The notes under the pieces were generated by a model. That model saw nothing but the letters and a program-made list of their open reading frames with translations, did no database searches and was not told the DNA's origin. From positions 1-7,584 of the forward strand of contig MVCQ01000172.1 of assembly GCA_002059205.1 (NCBI GenBank): a DNA stretch of 7,584 nt, in the 5' to 3' direction. The number at the start of each line of letters is the position of its first letter. Within the stretch, counting starts at the first letter, position 1. The position numbers were made by a program, and so were the translations under genes. Shown one piece after another: positions 1 to 5,494 of the stretch. Origin of the DNA: Candidatus Latescibacteria bacterium 4484_107 (GTDB taxonomy: Bacteria; Latescibacterota; 4484-107).

Positions 1-1971
1 GACTTTCCGAAGGAAAAGCTGCCCAAGGGCATGCTGCATCCCAAGCGGATCTTCAAAGGCGTGGTGGCCGGCGTGCGGGACTATGGCAACCGGATGGGGA
101 TTCCGACCACGAACGGCTCGATCTTCTTCGACGAGGGATACGTGGGCAATCCCCTGGTGTACTGCGGAAATGTGGGGATCATGCCCAAGGATCGCTGCGT
201 GGAGAATCTGCAGGCCGGGGACGCGATTGTGGTGATCGGAGGGCGCACCGGACGGGACGGCATTCACGGGGCCACGTTCTCGTCGGACGAGCTTTCGGAC
301 CAGATTCCCGGCGGCGTGGTGCAGATCGGAAATCCCATCACCGAGAAGAAGATGACGGACGCGCTGCTTCGGGCGCGCGACCTGGGCTGGTATCGGGCGA
401 TCACGGACTGCGGCGCGGGCGGATTGTCCTCGGCTGTGGGAGAAATGGGCGAACATCACGGCGCTGAGGTGGATCTGGAAAAGGTGCCGCTGAAGTACGA
501 GGGACTCACGCACGCGGAGATCTGGATTTCGGAGGCGCAGGAGCGGATGGTGCTGGCCGTGCCGCCGGAGCATACGGATGAAATTCTCGATCTTTTTGCG
601 CGGGAGGACGTGGAGGCCACGGTGATCGGTACCTTTACGGACAGCGGGCGGCTTTTGCTCCGGTATGACGGGGACACGGTGGGCGATCTGAAGATGGATT
701 TCCTGCATCGCGGGGTTCCCAGACTCCGAAGAAAGGCGGAGTGGCACGCGCCGAAATTCGAAGAACCAGATGGATTGGGGATTGGGGATTGCGGAATGCG
801 GATTGAAAAACCAAAAACCCAAGCGGCATCTCGGAGTGCGGAGTCCGAAGCGTGGGGGGGGCAATCCGAAATCCGAAATCCGAAATCCGAAATCCAAGAG
901 GGATTAGGCTCCTATCTGAAAAAAATCCTGGCCGCTCCCAATGTATGTAGCAAAGAATGGGTGGTGCGTCAGTATGATCACGAGGTGCAGGGCGGCTCTG
1001 TGCTGAAGCCTTTGGTGGGCGTACGAAACGACGGGCCGGGGGATGCTTCGGTGACCCGGCCGGTGTTCGATTCCAAAAAGGGCGTGATCCTCTCCAATGG
1101 CATCAATCCCCAGTATGGGAAAATCGACCCGTACTGGATGGCCGCGTCCGCGATCGACGAAGCCCTGCGGCAGATTATCGCCGTCGGCGGGAGTCTGGAG
1201 CGCACGGCCTTGCTGGATAATTTTTGCTGGGGAAATCCGGCCAAGCCCGATCGTCTCGGGGGACTGGTGCGCGCGGCCACGGCCTGCTACGACATCGCGA
1301 AGGCCTATGGGACGCCGTTTATTTCCGGGAAGGACAGCCTGAACAACGAGTATCTCGTGGAGGGAGAGAGCCGGACGATTCCGCCGACGCTGTTGATCTC
1401 CGCGATCTCGGTGATGGAGGACGTGGAGCGCACGGTTTCGATGGATCTGAAGGCGGCCGGAGATCTGATCTACCTCGTCGGGAAGACCTACAAAGAACTG
1501 GGCGGCTCGCACTACTATCTTGTTCAGGGGTACATCGGCAACGAGGTCCCGCGGGTGCGCCCGGAGGCGGGAGCCCGGACGTTCGATGCGTTGAGCCGGG
1601 CCACGGAACAAGGCTTGGTTCGGGCGTGCCACGACTGCTCGGAGGGCGGCATCGGCGTGGCGGTCGCGGAGATGGCGTTTGCCGGAGAGTTCGGGATCGA
1701 GATGGACCTGAGTGCGGCGCCGAGGTCGGAGGAGGTGCAGCAGGATGATGTGCTCTTGTTCTCCGAGTCGAATTCGCGATTCATCGTGGAGGTGGCTCTG
1801 GAGGATCGGGAGGCGTTTGAGCGCGCATTAGATGGAGTGGATATGGTGTGCGTGGGAAAGGTCGTGGAGGCACCGATCTTCCTCGTTCGGGGATTGGATG
1901 GCGAGGTCGCGTTGGAGGAAGATCTTTTTGAATTGAAGGAATGTTGGCAGGCCCCCTTGCGGGAGGTGTGA
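1..1971 (+). CDS. purL: Phosphoribosylformylglycinamidine synthase, synthetase subunit (PurL), 5' end missing
   Basis: PurL catalyses the ATP- and glutamine-dependent conversion of FGAR to FGAM, step four of purine biosynthesis, in the cytoplasm. The frame is open from base 1, so the start lies upstream; 656 residues are visible, ending at TGA 1969-1971. In order, they show the end of the first AIRS-like domain (GNRMGIPTTNGS, GNPLVYCGNVGIMP), its C-terminal half (GGRTGRDGIHGATFSS, ITDCGAGGLSSAVGEMGEHHG), a second AIRS domain (QYDHEVQGGS, NGINPQYGKIDPYWMA, PFISGKDSLNNEY) and its C-terminal half (GKTYKELGGSHYY, CHDCSEGGIGVAVAEMA). No glutaminase domain follows, so a separate PurQ is expected; PurS may be separate or fused to the missing N-terminus. 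The oddity is an in-frame, low-complexity segment at about fragment residues 257-300, encoded by heptamer repeats, in the linker between the two halves. Both flanks keep conserved PurL sequence in one frame, so the gene looks intact. Confidence 0.96.
   Translation, partial: DFPKEKLPKGMLHPKRIFKGVVAGVRDYGNRMGIPTTNGSIFFDEGYVGNPLVYCGNVGIMPKDRCVENLQAGDAIVVIGGRTGRDGIHGATFSSDELSDQIPGGVVQIGNPITEKKMTDALLRARDLGWYRAITDCGAGGLSSAVGEMGEHHGAEVDLEKVPLKYEGLTHAEIWISEAQERMVLAVPPEHTDEILDLFAREDVEATVIGTFTDSGRLLLRYDGDTVGDLKMDFLHRGVPRLRRKAEWHAPKFEEPDGLGIGDCGMRIEKPKTQAASRSAESEAWGGQSEIRNPKSEIQEGLGSYLKKILAAPNVCSKEWVVRQYDHEVQGGSVLKPLVGVRNDGPGDASVTRPVFDSKKGVILSNGINPQYGKIDPYWMAASAIDEALRQIIAVGGSLERTALLDNFCWGNPAKPDRLGGLVRAATACYDIAKAYGTPFISGKDSLNNEYLVEGESRTIPPTLLISAISVMEDVERTVSMDLKAAGDLIYLVGKTYKELGGSHYYLVQGYIGNEVPRVRPEAGARTFDALSRATEQGLVRACHDCSEGGIGVAVAEMAFAGEFGIEMDLSAAPRSEEVQQDDVLLFSESNSRFIVEVALEDREAFERALDGVDMVCVGKVVEAPIFLVRGLDGEVALEEDLFELKECWQAPLREV
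773..895 (+). repeat. Inverted pair of heptamer arrays inserted in frame in purL
   Basis: Left array 773-807 has five 7-base units in register: GATTGGG, GATTGGG, GATTGCG, GAATGCG, GATTGAA. Right array 863-895 has four AATCCGA units and a partial fifth, which is the same motif on the other strand (TCGGATT). The two arms can pair imperfectly around a spacer of about 55 bases that includes a run of eight G at 854-861. The block is translated as part of PurL, giving GLGIGDCGMRI from the left arm and SEIRNPKSEIQ from the right arm. The same repeat type is otherwise intergenic in this window. Confidence 0.85.
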
Positions 1972-2003
1972 GCAGAGTCTGGGCAGGGCAAAAAAAAAGG
2001 AAA

Positions 2004-2043
2004 GTGGAAAAGTGAGAAAGTGAGTAAGTGAGTAAGTGAGGAC
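2004..2043 (+). repeat. Tandem 8-base repeat downstream of purL
   Basis: Five consecutive 8-base units in register: GTGGAAAA, GTGAGAAA, GTGAGTAA, GTGAGTAA, GTGAGGAC. It begins about 30 bases after the purL stop, behind an A-rich run. Nothing in it suggests coding. It resembles the heptamer arrays elsewhere (shared GTGAGT core), but the period is 8, so it is kept separate. Confidence 0.8.
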
Positions 2044-2107
2044 ACCATTTCCGTAAAGAGAAGCACTCCCGCGCGTGGAAATAAATTCCCCCGCTTGTTT
2101 TGAAAAC

Positions 2108-2180
2108 CCCGCTAACGCGGGCTAACAGCCCAGTTCACTGGGCTTCGTACCTGTAGCGGGACGATTTATCGTCACGCTAC
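2108..2180. repeat. Three consecutive hairpins (palindromic element cluster)
   Basis: Three inverted repeats follow each other closely. The first is CCCGC-TAAC-GCGGG (2108-2121). The second is AGCCCAG-TTCA-CTGGGCT (2127-2144), a perfect 7-bp stem. The third is GTAGCGGGACGAT/ATCGTCACGCTAC (2153-2180), 13-base arms with a single mismatch around a two-base centre, so the innermost pair would open. None is followed by a T run, so these are not obvious terminators. They look like a composite dispersed palindromic repeat; copy number cannot be judged from one window. Confidence 0.6.
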
Positions 2181-2256
2181 TCGACAGGGAGCACGACCGT
2201 TCTCCTTAACTTCACGACAATGGTGAGGGCACCAAGGAGTCTCACCGTCACACTTG

Positions 2257-2287
2257 GTCGATTCAGTCCAATAGGAAGAGAATCGAC
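2257..2287. repeat. Perfect 8-bp inverted repeat
   Basis: GTCGATTC (2257-2264) and GAATCGAC (2280-2287) are exact reverse complements around a 15-base loop. It is in the gene-free gap between purL and the tRNA, just upstream of a 9-base-period repeat. No T tract follows. It could be part of the same repeat cluster as 2108-2180. Confidence 0.4.
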
Positions 2288-2303
2288 TTCTCACTTTCTT
2301 CTC

Positions 2304-2329
2304 TTAGCGCCCTCCGTGTCTCCGCGGTG
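2304..2329 (-). repeat. 9-base-period dispersed repeat, copy 1
   Basis: Read on the minus strand this is CACCGCGGA followed by GACACGGAG and GGCGC, with a period close to 9 and a CGCGGAG/CACGGAG core. Related copies occur at 5146-5184 (opposite orientation) and 5366-5393 (same orientation). It is not coding. Confidence 0.55.
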
Positions 2330-2330
2330 C

Positions 2331-2365
2331 AGGAACCAACTTAGCCTGAACCGTTCCTTTTTTTT
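2331..2365 (+). terminator. Weak possible terminator ahead of the tRNA promoter
   Basis: AGGAAC (2331-2336) pairs with GTTCCT (2353-2358) across a 16-base loop, and eight T follow (2358-2365). The T tract is good but the stem is short and the loop long. It would insulate the tRNA from upstream transcription, about 360 bases beyond the purL stop. Confidence 0.3.
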
Positions 2366-2394
2366 ATAAAATGGATTTTTTCATCATCTTTTTC

Positions 2395-2423
2395 TTGACT
2401 TTTTTTTCAAAAAGCCGTAACTT
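2395..2423 (+). promoter_or_regulatory. Sigma-70-type promoter for tRNA-Lys
   Basis: A -35 box TTGACT (2395-2400), a spacer of exactly 17 bases and a -10 box TAACTT (2418-2423) lie about 43 bases before the tRNA 5' end. The surroundings from about 2355 to 2465 are rich in A and T tracts, as in strong stable-RNA promoters with UP-like upstream sequence. The start point would be near 2430, leaving a leader of about 36 bases to be processed. Confidence 0.6.
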
Positions 2424-2465
2424 TGCAAGACAAAATTTTGAGAGAAAAGTTTTTGTTCGGTCTTT

Positions 2466-2541
2466 GCGCCCATAGCTCAACTGGTAGAGCAGCTGACTCT
2501 TAATCAGTTTGTTCGGGGTTCGACTCCCTGTGGGCGTACCA
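2466..2541 (+). tRNA. tRNA-Lys (anticodon CUU)
   Basis: The 76-base cloverleaf is complete. The acceptor stem is GCGCCCA/TGGGCGT, with a G-U pair at 1-72. The D arm is GCTC-AACTGGTA-GAGC. The anticodon stem GCTGA/TCAGT encloses loop CTCTTAA, whose central CTT reads AAG lysine codons. The T arm is CGGGG-TTCGACT-CCCTG. The discriminator is A and CCA is encoded (2539-2541). It stands alone between its own promoter and a terminator. The anticodon is CUU, not CUA, so this is not a pyrrolysine tRNA despite the corrinoid gene next door. Confidence 0.97.
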
Positions 2542-2546
2542 GATGC

Positions 2547-2570
2547 GGGGCGGTCCAAAGCCGCCCTTTT
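2547..2570 (+). terminator. Rho-independent terminator of tRNA-Lys
   Basis: GGGCGGT (2548-2554) pairs with GCCGCCC (2560-2566), the innermost pair being T-G, over a five-base loop; TTTT follows (2567-2570). It begins only six bases after the tRNA CCA. The T tract is short, so some read-through into the corrinoid gene 62 bases downstream is possible; no other promoter is evident for that gene. Confidence 0.75.
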
Positions 2571-2631
2571 GGTTTGATGTGTTCATCGGTTGAGGAAGGT
2601 GCGGCTATCACCCCCAAGGCAGGAGGAAAAC

Positions 2632-3267
2632 ATGGCGGATTTCCAGGGAATTGCGGAAAGTCTTATCAAAGGCAACCGGAATCGAGTCAGCGAGCTGGTT
2701 CAGGAGGCGGTGGACGAGGGCGTCGGTCCTTCCGAAATTTTGAACGAAGGGCTGGTCCCAGGGATGAACGTGGTGGGAGTGAAGTTCAAGGCCAATGAGT
2801 TTTACGTTCCCGAGGTGCTCATAGCCGCCCGTGCGATGAAGGCCGGGATGGAGATCATCAAGCCGCTGTTGGCAGAGACTGGAGCCGAGCCTGCGGCGAC
2901 GCTTGCGATCGGCACCTGCAAAGGCGATCTGCACGACATCGGGAAGAATTTGGTGGCGATGATGATGGAGGGGGCCGGTTTCGAGGTGATCGATATGGGG
3001 ATTGACGTAGACCCGGAGAAATTCGTGGAAGTGATCAAGGAGCGAAAGCCGGACGTGATCGCTATGTCCGCGCTGCTGACCACGACGATGCCAGCCATGA
3101 AGACGACCATTGATGCCTTGGAGGCCGCCGGAGTCCGTGATCAGGTGAAAACCATGATCGGCGGCGCGCCGGTAACTCAGAACTACGCCGACGAGATCGG
3201 CGCAGATGGCTATGCGCCCGACGCCGCCTCGGCGGTGGATAAAGCCAAAGAGTTGGTTGGCGTATAG
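2632..3267 (+). CDS. Methyltransferase cognate corrinoid protein (MtbC/MttC/MtaC-like)
   Basis: A 211-residue protein of the B12-binding type that carries a methyl group on cobalamin between a substrate:corrinoid methyltransferase and a second methyltransferase. The N-terminal helical cap (about 1-85) contains the family segment PGMNVVGVKFKANEFYVPEV. The Rossmann-like B12 domain (about 88-211) has the signature D99-L-H101-D-I-G104, where His101 is the expected lower axial cobalt ligand, then S146-A-L148 and the G177-G178 pair. The start is fixed by AGGAGG at 2621-2626, five bases before ATG 2632; earlier in-frame codons have no such site. No methyltransferase (MttB, MtaB, UroD-like) and no reductive activase is adjacent, so the methyl donor (methylamine, methanol, betaine or methoxy compound) cannot be assigned. 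Length and motifs are normal for the family. It is followed by a strong terminator, so it is probably monocistronic. Confidence 0.92.
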   Translation: MADFQGIAESLIKGNRNRVSELVQEAVDEGVGPSEILNEGLVPGMNVVGVKFKANEFYVPEVLIAARAMKAGMEIIKPLLAETGAEPAATLAIGTCKGDLHDIGKNLVAMMMEGAGFEVIDMGIDVDPEKFVEVIKERKPDVIAMSALLTTTMPAMKTTIDALEAAGVRDQVKTMIGGAPVTQNYADEIGADGYAPDAASAVDKAKELVGV

Positions 3268-3297
3268 GGTGCTATGTTTTAGAACAAAGATGGGTAA

Positions 3298-3342
3298 CAA
3301 TGAGGCTGGGTTCTTCGGAGAACTCAGCCTCATTGCGTTTTT
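3298..3342 (+). terminator. Strong rho-independent terminator of the corrinoid gene
   Basis: A 17-base arm at 3298-3314 and its partner at 3319-3335 pair completely except for one G-T wobble, enclosing the loop TCGG; CGTTTTT follows. It begins 30 bases after the stop codon. It is the most stable hairpin in the window. Confidence 0.92.
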
Positions 3343-3345
3343 GGT

Positions 3346-3366
3346 GATTGGTGATTGGTGGGTGGT
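3346..3366 (+). repeat. Heptamer array between terminator and PAP2 ribosome-binding site
   Basis: Three 7-base units in register: GATTGGT, GATTGGT, GGGTGGT. It starts three bases after the T tract of the preceding terminator and ends four bases before the AGGAGGAGG of the next gene. It belongs to the same family as the arrays in purL and at 5545, 6650 and, inverted, 3990 and 4233. Confidence 0.7.
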
Positions 3367-3390
3367 GTGCAGGAGGAGGAATCTACGGCT

Positions 3391-3987
3391 ATGAAAGCAA
3401 GGGCTTCTATAAGTCGAATAGGCGCGTGGACGGTTTTTCTGTTCTTTTTTCTTTTTGCCGGAGTTCAGGCGGAAAGCGTGGATGAGCGGCTCTATCGGGC
3501 CCTGCACGACGCGTATCGGTCGCCGTGGATGGATACCTGGATGGAGACGACGACGGATCTCGGGGGCGTGAAGGCGAATCTGCCCCTGTGCGTGATGCTT
3601 TCGACGTACGGTGAAAAATACGAGAAGGACACGGGCAAGCTGACGTTTACTTCATTGGTTGCGAGCGCGGGCGTGGTCAGCGTCCTGAAGTGGGCGGTGG
3701 GACGTCGGCGCCCGGAAGGAAGATACGAACGGAGCAATTCCTCGTTTCCCTCGGCGCATGCTGCGGCTGCCGGTGCGACGACGACCATGCTGGCGCATCG
3801 CTACCCCCGGTATCGCCCGGCCTATTATGCATTGGGAGCGAGCATTGCGTTTTCGAGGATCTATCTCGGACGCCACTATCCCTCCGATGTGCTGGTTGGA
3901 TGGACGATCGGGTATCTCGGATCGCGGTGGGTCTTCACCCATAAAGAGAAGATTTTGGGGATTAAGTGGGGATGGTGGAGGAGATAG
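3391..3987 (+). CDS. PAP2-family phosphatase, exported or membrane-anchored
   Basis: A 198-residue type 2 phosphatidic acid phosphatase, likely acting on a lipid phosphate or pyrophosphate (undecaprenyl pyrophosphate or phosphatidate) at the outer face of the membrane. The N-terminus is basic (MKARASISR), followed by a hydrophobic core at 11-24 and a possible signal-peptidase site after VQA (27). All three catalytic motifs are present: K100-x6-R107-P108, P120-S-A-H123, and S155-R156-x5-H162-x3-D166. His162 should be the nucleophile and His123 the proton donor. Hydrophobic stretches at about 88-98, 125-134, 144-154 and 167-177 fit the helical bundle. The start ATG 3391 follows AGGAGGAGG (3371-3379). 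An upstream in-frame start at 3355 lies inside the heptamer repeat and is unlikely. The C-terminus GIKWGWWRR is unusual. It lies alone between a terminator and repeats; the substrate cannot be deduced. Confidence 0.9.
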   Translation: MKARASISRIGAWTVFLFFFLFAGVQAESVDERLYRALHDAYRSPWMDTWMETTTDLGGVKANLPLCVMLSTYGEKYEKDTGKLTFTSLVASAGVVSVLKWAVGRRRPEGRYERSNSSFPSAHAAAAGATTTMLAHRYPRYRPAYYALGASIAFSRIYLGRHYPSDVLVGWTIGYLGSRWVFTHKEKILGIKWGWWRR

Positions 3988-3989
3988 GC

Positions 3990-4017
3990 AGAGGTCAGAG
4001 GTCAGAGGTCAGAGGTC
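3990..4017 (-). repeat. Heptamer array at the PAP2 stop codon
   Basis: Four perfect tandem AGAGGTC units (GACCTCT on the minus strand), starting two bases after the PAP2 stop codon. It has the orientation opposite to the array ahead of the same gene, so the PAP2 gene is bracketed by inverted heptamer arrays. Confidence 0.85.
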
Positions 4018-4026
4018 AGCATTTCC

Positions 4027-4053
4027 ATTATGCGCAGAGGGGACGCGCATAAT
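4027..4053 (+). terminator. Hairpin downstream of PAP2, possible terminator
   Basis: ATTATGCGC (4027-4035) and GCGCATAAT (4045-4053) are perfect 9-bp complements over a nine-base loop, followed by TCTTT. It is correctly placed 40 bases after the PAP2 stop. The T tract is imperfect, so termination is plausible rather than clear. Confidence 0.45.
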
Positions 4054-4140
4054 TCTTTCAGAAAGAAACATGGACGTCGTTTATAGTGCTCAGTCAAGTT
4101 TAACCTGATGGATAGAGATTTCCATATCTGAAGTTCCTTA

Positions 4141-4202
4141 ATCGGCGAAGGGATTCGCCTCCTACGCGCCTTTGTAGGAGGGCAATCCTTTGCCCGATTT
4201 TT
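4141..4202. repeat. Long imperfect hairpin element between convergent genes
   Basis: Arms of 25 bases (4141-4165 and 4174-4198) match as inverted repeats at 20 of 25 positions around an eight-base loop; the ends ATCGG and CCTCCTAC are exact. A run of five T (4198-4202) follows on the plus strand. It resembles small dispersed palindromic elements, and may also end transcription from the PAP2 side. It lies between the 3' ends of the PAP2 and MoeB/ThiF-type genes. Confidence 0.6.
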
Positions 4203-4232
4203 GCTTGGCTTTATTCGTCAAATCACTCTGGG

Positions 4233-4309
4233 AGAGGCCAAAGGTCGGAGGTCAAAAATCAGAAATCAGAAGTCGGAGATCAGAAGTCGGAAGCCAAAGG
4301 CCGGAGGAA
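4233..4309 (-). repeat. Degenerate 11-unit heptamer array
   Basis: Eleven consecutive 7-base units keep exact register: AGAGGCC, AAAGGTC, GGAGGTC, AAAAATC, AGAAATC, AGAAGTC, GGAGATC, AGAAGTC, GGAAGCC, AAAGGCC, GGAGGAA. The first ten fit RRARRYC (minus strand GRYYTYY), so the purine/pyrimidine pattern is kept while the bases drift. It ends 67 bases before the stop of the minus-strand gene. The rest of the 3988-4376 gap shows no coding region. Confidence 0.85.
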
Positions 4310-4376
4310 CGAGATGGAAAGGCGCTTTGATCGTCCGTCCTTTTTAAGACGGAGGGGGTAGCCTCAGGCACAGGCT

Positions 4377-5114
4377 TCAAAGTTGTACGCACACCGGACA
4401 ATCTTTTTTCCTCCGCACGCGCACCTCCGAAAACTCCATAAACTCCCCATCATACAGGAGCAGTCGTCCGGCAAGCGGATCCCCGATCCCCGTCAGTAAT
4501 TTAAGCACTTCTGTGGCCTGGATGCACCCGATCACTCCCGGCGCCGTTCCCAGCACCGGAGAACGCTCCGGCGGCGGAGGTTCAGGGAAAAAACACGCCA
4601 AACAGGGAGTCTTTCCCGGCATGATCACCGTAACCTGTCCGCCCATGCCCCAGATTGCTCCGTGCACGAAAGGAATCTTTTTTTGCACCGCCGTCTCATT
4701 CAGCAGGAACCGCGCCTGAAAATTGTCCAATCCATCCACAATCACATCGGATGCGCCTACCAACTCCGACCCGTTTCCCCCGGTAATGCGCTCCTGGATC
4801 GCCTCGATCCGCACCGCCGGATTTAACGCGCGAAGTCGCTTCTCCGCACAGTGCGCCTTCGCCCGTCCGACGTCGTTCCCCGTATAAAGAACCTGCCGAT
4901 TCAGATTGCTCAGTTCCACCACATCGTGATCCACCAGCCGAAGGGTGCCCACGCCCGCCGCCGTCAGATAGAGCGCGACCGGAGCGCCCAAGCCTCCCAT
5001 ACCGGCGATGCACACTCGCGCTTCCTTCAAGCGCCGCTGTCCCTCATCGCCCCAACCCTCCCACATCATCTGGCGGTCATATCGAATTCGATCTTGCTTC
5101 GTCAAGCGGGTCAT
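4377..5114 (-). CDS. MoeB/ThiF/HesA-family E1-like adenylyltransferase
   Basis: A 245-residue E1-like enzyme that adenylates the C-terminal Gly-Gly of a small ubiquitin-like sulphur carrier (MoaD or ThiS type) for molybdopterin, thiamine or related sulphur transfer. Visible features: the N-terminal RYDRQ segment (11-15), the nucleotide loop G38-M-G-G-L-G43, DHDVVELSNLNRQ (62-74) with the conserved Arg73, K86, the adenylation site D127-G-L-D130-N131, and two zinc CxxC pairs (C171/C174 and C239/C242). There is no rhodanese domain. The usual cysteine before the GVLG-like segment is absent (it reads PERSPVLGTAPGVIG), so a cysteine-dependent thiol or persulfide step at this site is unlikely. The start is ATG at 5114, with AAGGGGG a few bases upstream. 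The frame continues open to 5285, but that extension reads through the 9-base repeat and is not conserved protein. No carrier or partner gene is adjacent, so the pathway is unassigned. Confidence 0.88.
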   Translation of the reverse strand: MTRLTKQDRIRYDRQMMWEGWGDEGQRRLKEARVCIAGMGGLGAPVALYLTAAGVGTLRLVDHDVVELSNLNRQVLYTGNDVGRAKAHCAEKRLRALNPAVRIEAIQERITGGNGSELVGASDVIVDGLDNFQARFLLNETAVQKKIPFVHGAIWGMGGQVTVIMPGKTPCLACFFPEPPPPERSPVLGTAPGVIGCIQATEVLKLLTGIGDPLAGRLLLYDGEFMEFSEVRVRRKKDCPVCVQL

Positions 5115-5145
5115 GCGGTTTCCCCCTTCCGATGGGTGCGCGTTC

Positions 5146-5184
5146 TTTTTTTTCACCGCAGAGCACGCGGAGACCGCGGAGAGA
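5146..5184 (+). repeat. 9-base-period dispersed repeat, copy 2
   Basis: After a T run (5146-5153), CACCG is followed by CAGAGCACG, CGGAGACCG and CGGAGAG, a 9-base period with a CGGAGA core. It is about 30 bases upstream of the minus-strand MoeB/ThiF-type start, so it is in that gene's presumed 5' leader. It is the inverted relative of the copies at 2304-2329 and 5366-5393. Confidence 0.6.
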
Positions 5185-5244
5185 ACACGTAAACAAGCTT
5201 TGCACGCTTTGTTTTCTTTTCTGTTGCATCGGGATTTTGTAATC

Positions 5245-5317
5245 CAGATGCTCCGCCTTGTGGCATCTGAGGTTCGGGAGAGCAATTTTCCAAGTTCGGG
5301 AAGGCAATTTCCCGAAC
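5245..5317. repeat. Compound palindrome and direct repeat
   Basis: CAGATGC (5245-5251) pairs with GCATCTG (5263-5269). Directly after it, two related units of 22-23 bases lie in tandem, each opening with GTTCGGGA (5272 and 5294) and carrying GCAATTT. The second unit is itself a perfect palindrome, GTTCGGGAA-GGCAAT-TTCCCGAAC (5294-5317). It is in the divergent gap between the MoeB/ThiF-type gene and the dehydrogenase. No coding is seen. Confidence 0.6.
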
Positions 5318-5365
5318 CAACCGAAAGAAGACCTCTTTCAGATCACCAAACGATTCGTTTTTTGG

Positions 5366-5393
5366 TTTTCCTCGGCGTTCTTTGCGCCTCTAC
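5366..5393 (-). repeat. 9-base-period dispersed repeat, copy 3
   Basis: On the minus strand it reads GTAGAGGCG, CAAAGAACG, CCGAGG: the same style of purine-rich 9-base repeat as copies 1 and 2, but more diverged. It lies about 100 bases upstream of the dehydrogenase promoter. No gene is visible in 5115-5622. Confidence 0.45.
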
Positions 5394-5494
5394 GATAGAT
5401 TTTGACTCTTACGATTGAATCAATATACACAATTCCGAAGCAAAGATCAATACGAAAATAATTCCAAAATCCCGAACCTTTTTTCGTATATCGG

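Noticed and set aside
863..895. A CRISPR array.
   Set aside because: The repeats are 7 bases and directly tandem, with no unique spacers; the same holds at 3990 and 4233.
904..1632. A 242-codon minus-strand frame inside purL.
   Set aside because: A shadow of a GC-rich, strongly conserved coding sequence; no domain or ribosome-binding site seen.
2571..2631. A cobalamin riboswitch upstream of the corrinoid gene.
   Set aside because: Only about 60 bases are available after the tRNA terminator, with no B12-box-like core.
2608..3507. A 299-codon minus-strand frame opposite the corrinoid gene.
   Set aside because: It runs through the terminator and heptamer array, has histidine/arginine-rich antisense composition, and the plus strand encodes a full, motif-complete protein with a good ribosome-binding site.
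4310..4376. A terminator for the minus-strand gene (TCCGTC/GACGGA hairpin).
   Set aside because: The stem is six base pairs and no T tract follows it on the minus strand.
5115..5285. An N-terminal extension of the MoeB/ThiF-type protein.
   Set aside because: The 57 extra codons translate repeat sequence, whereas ATG at 5114 has a good ribosome-binding site and the normal family N-terminus.
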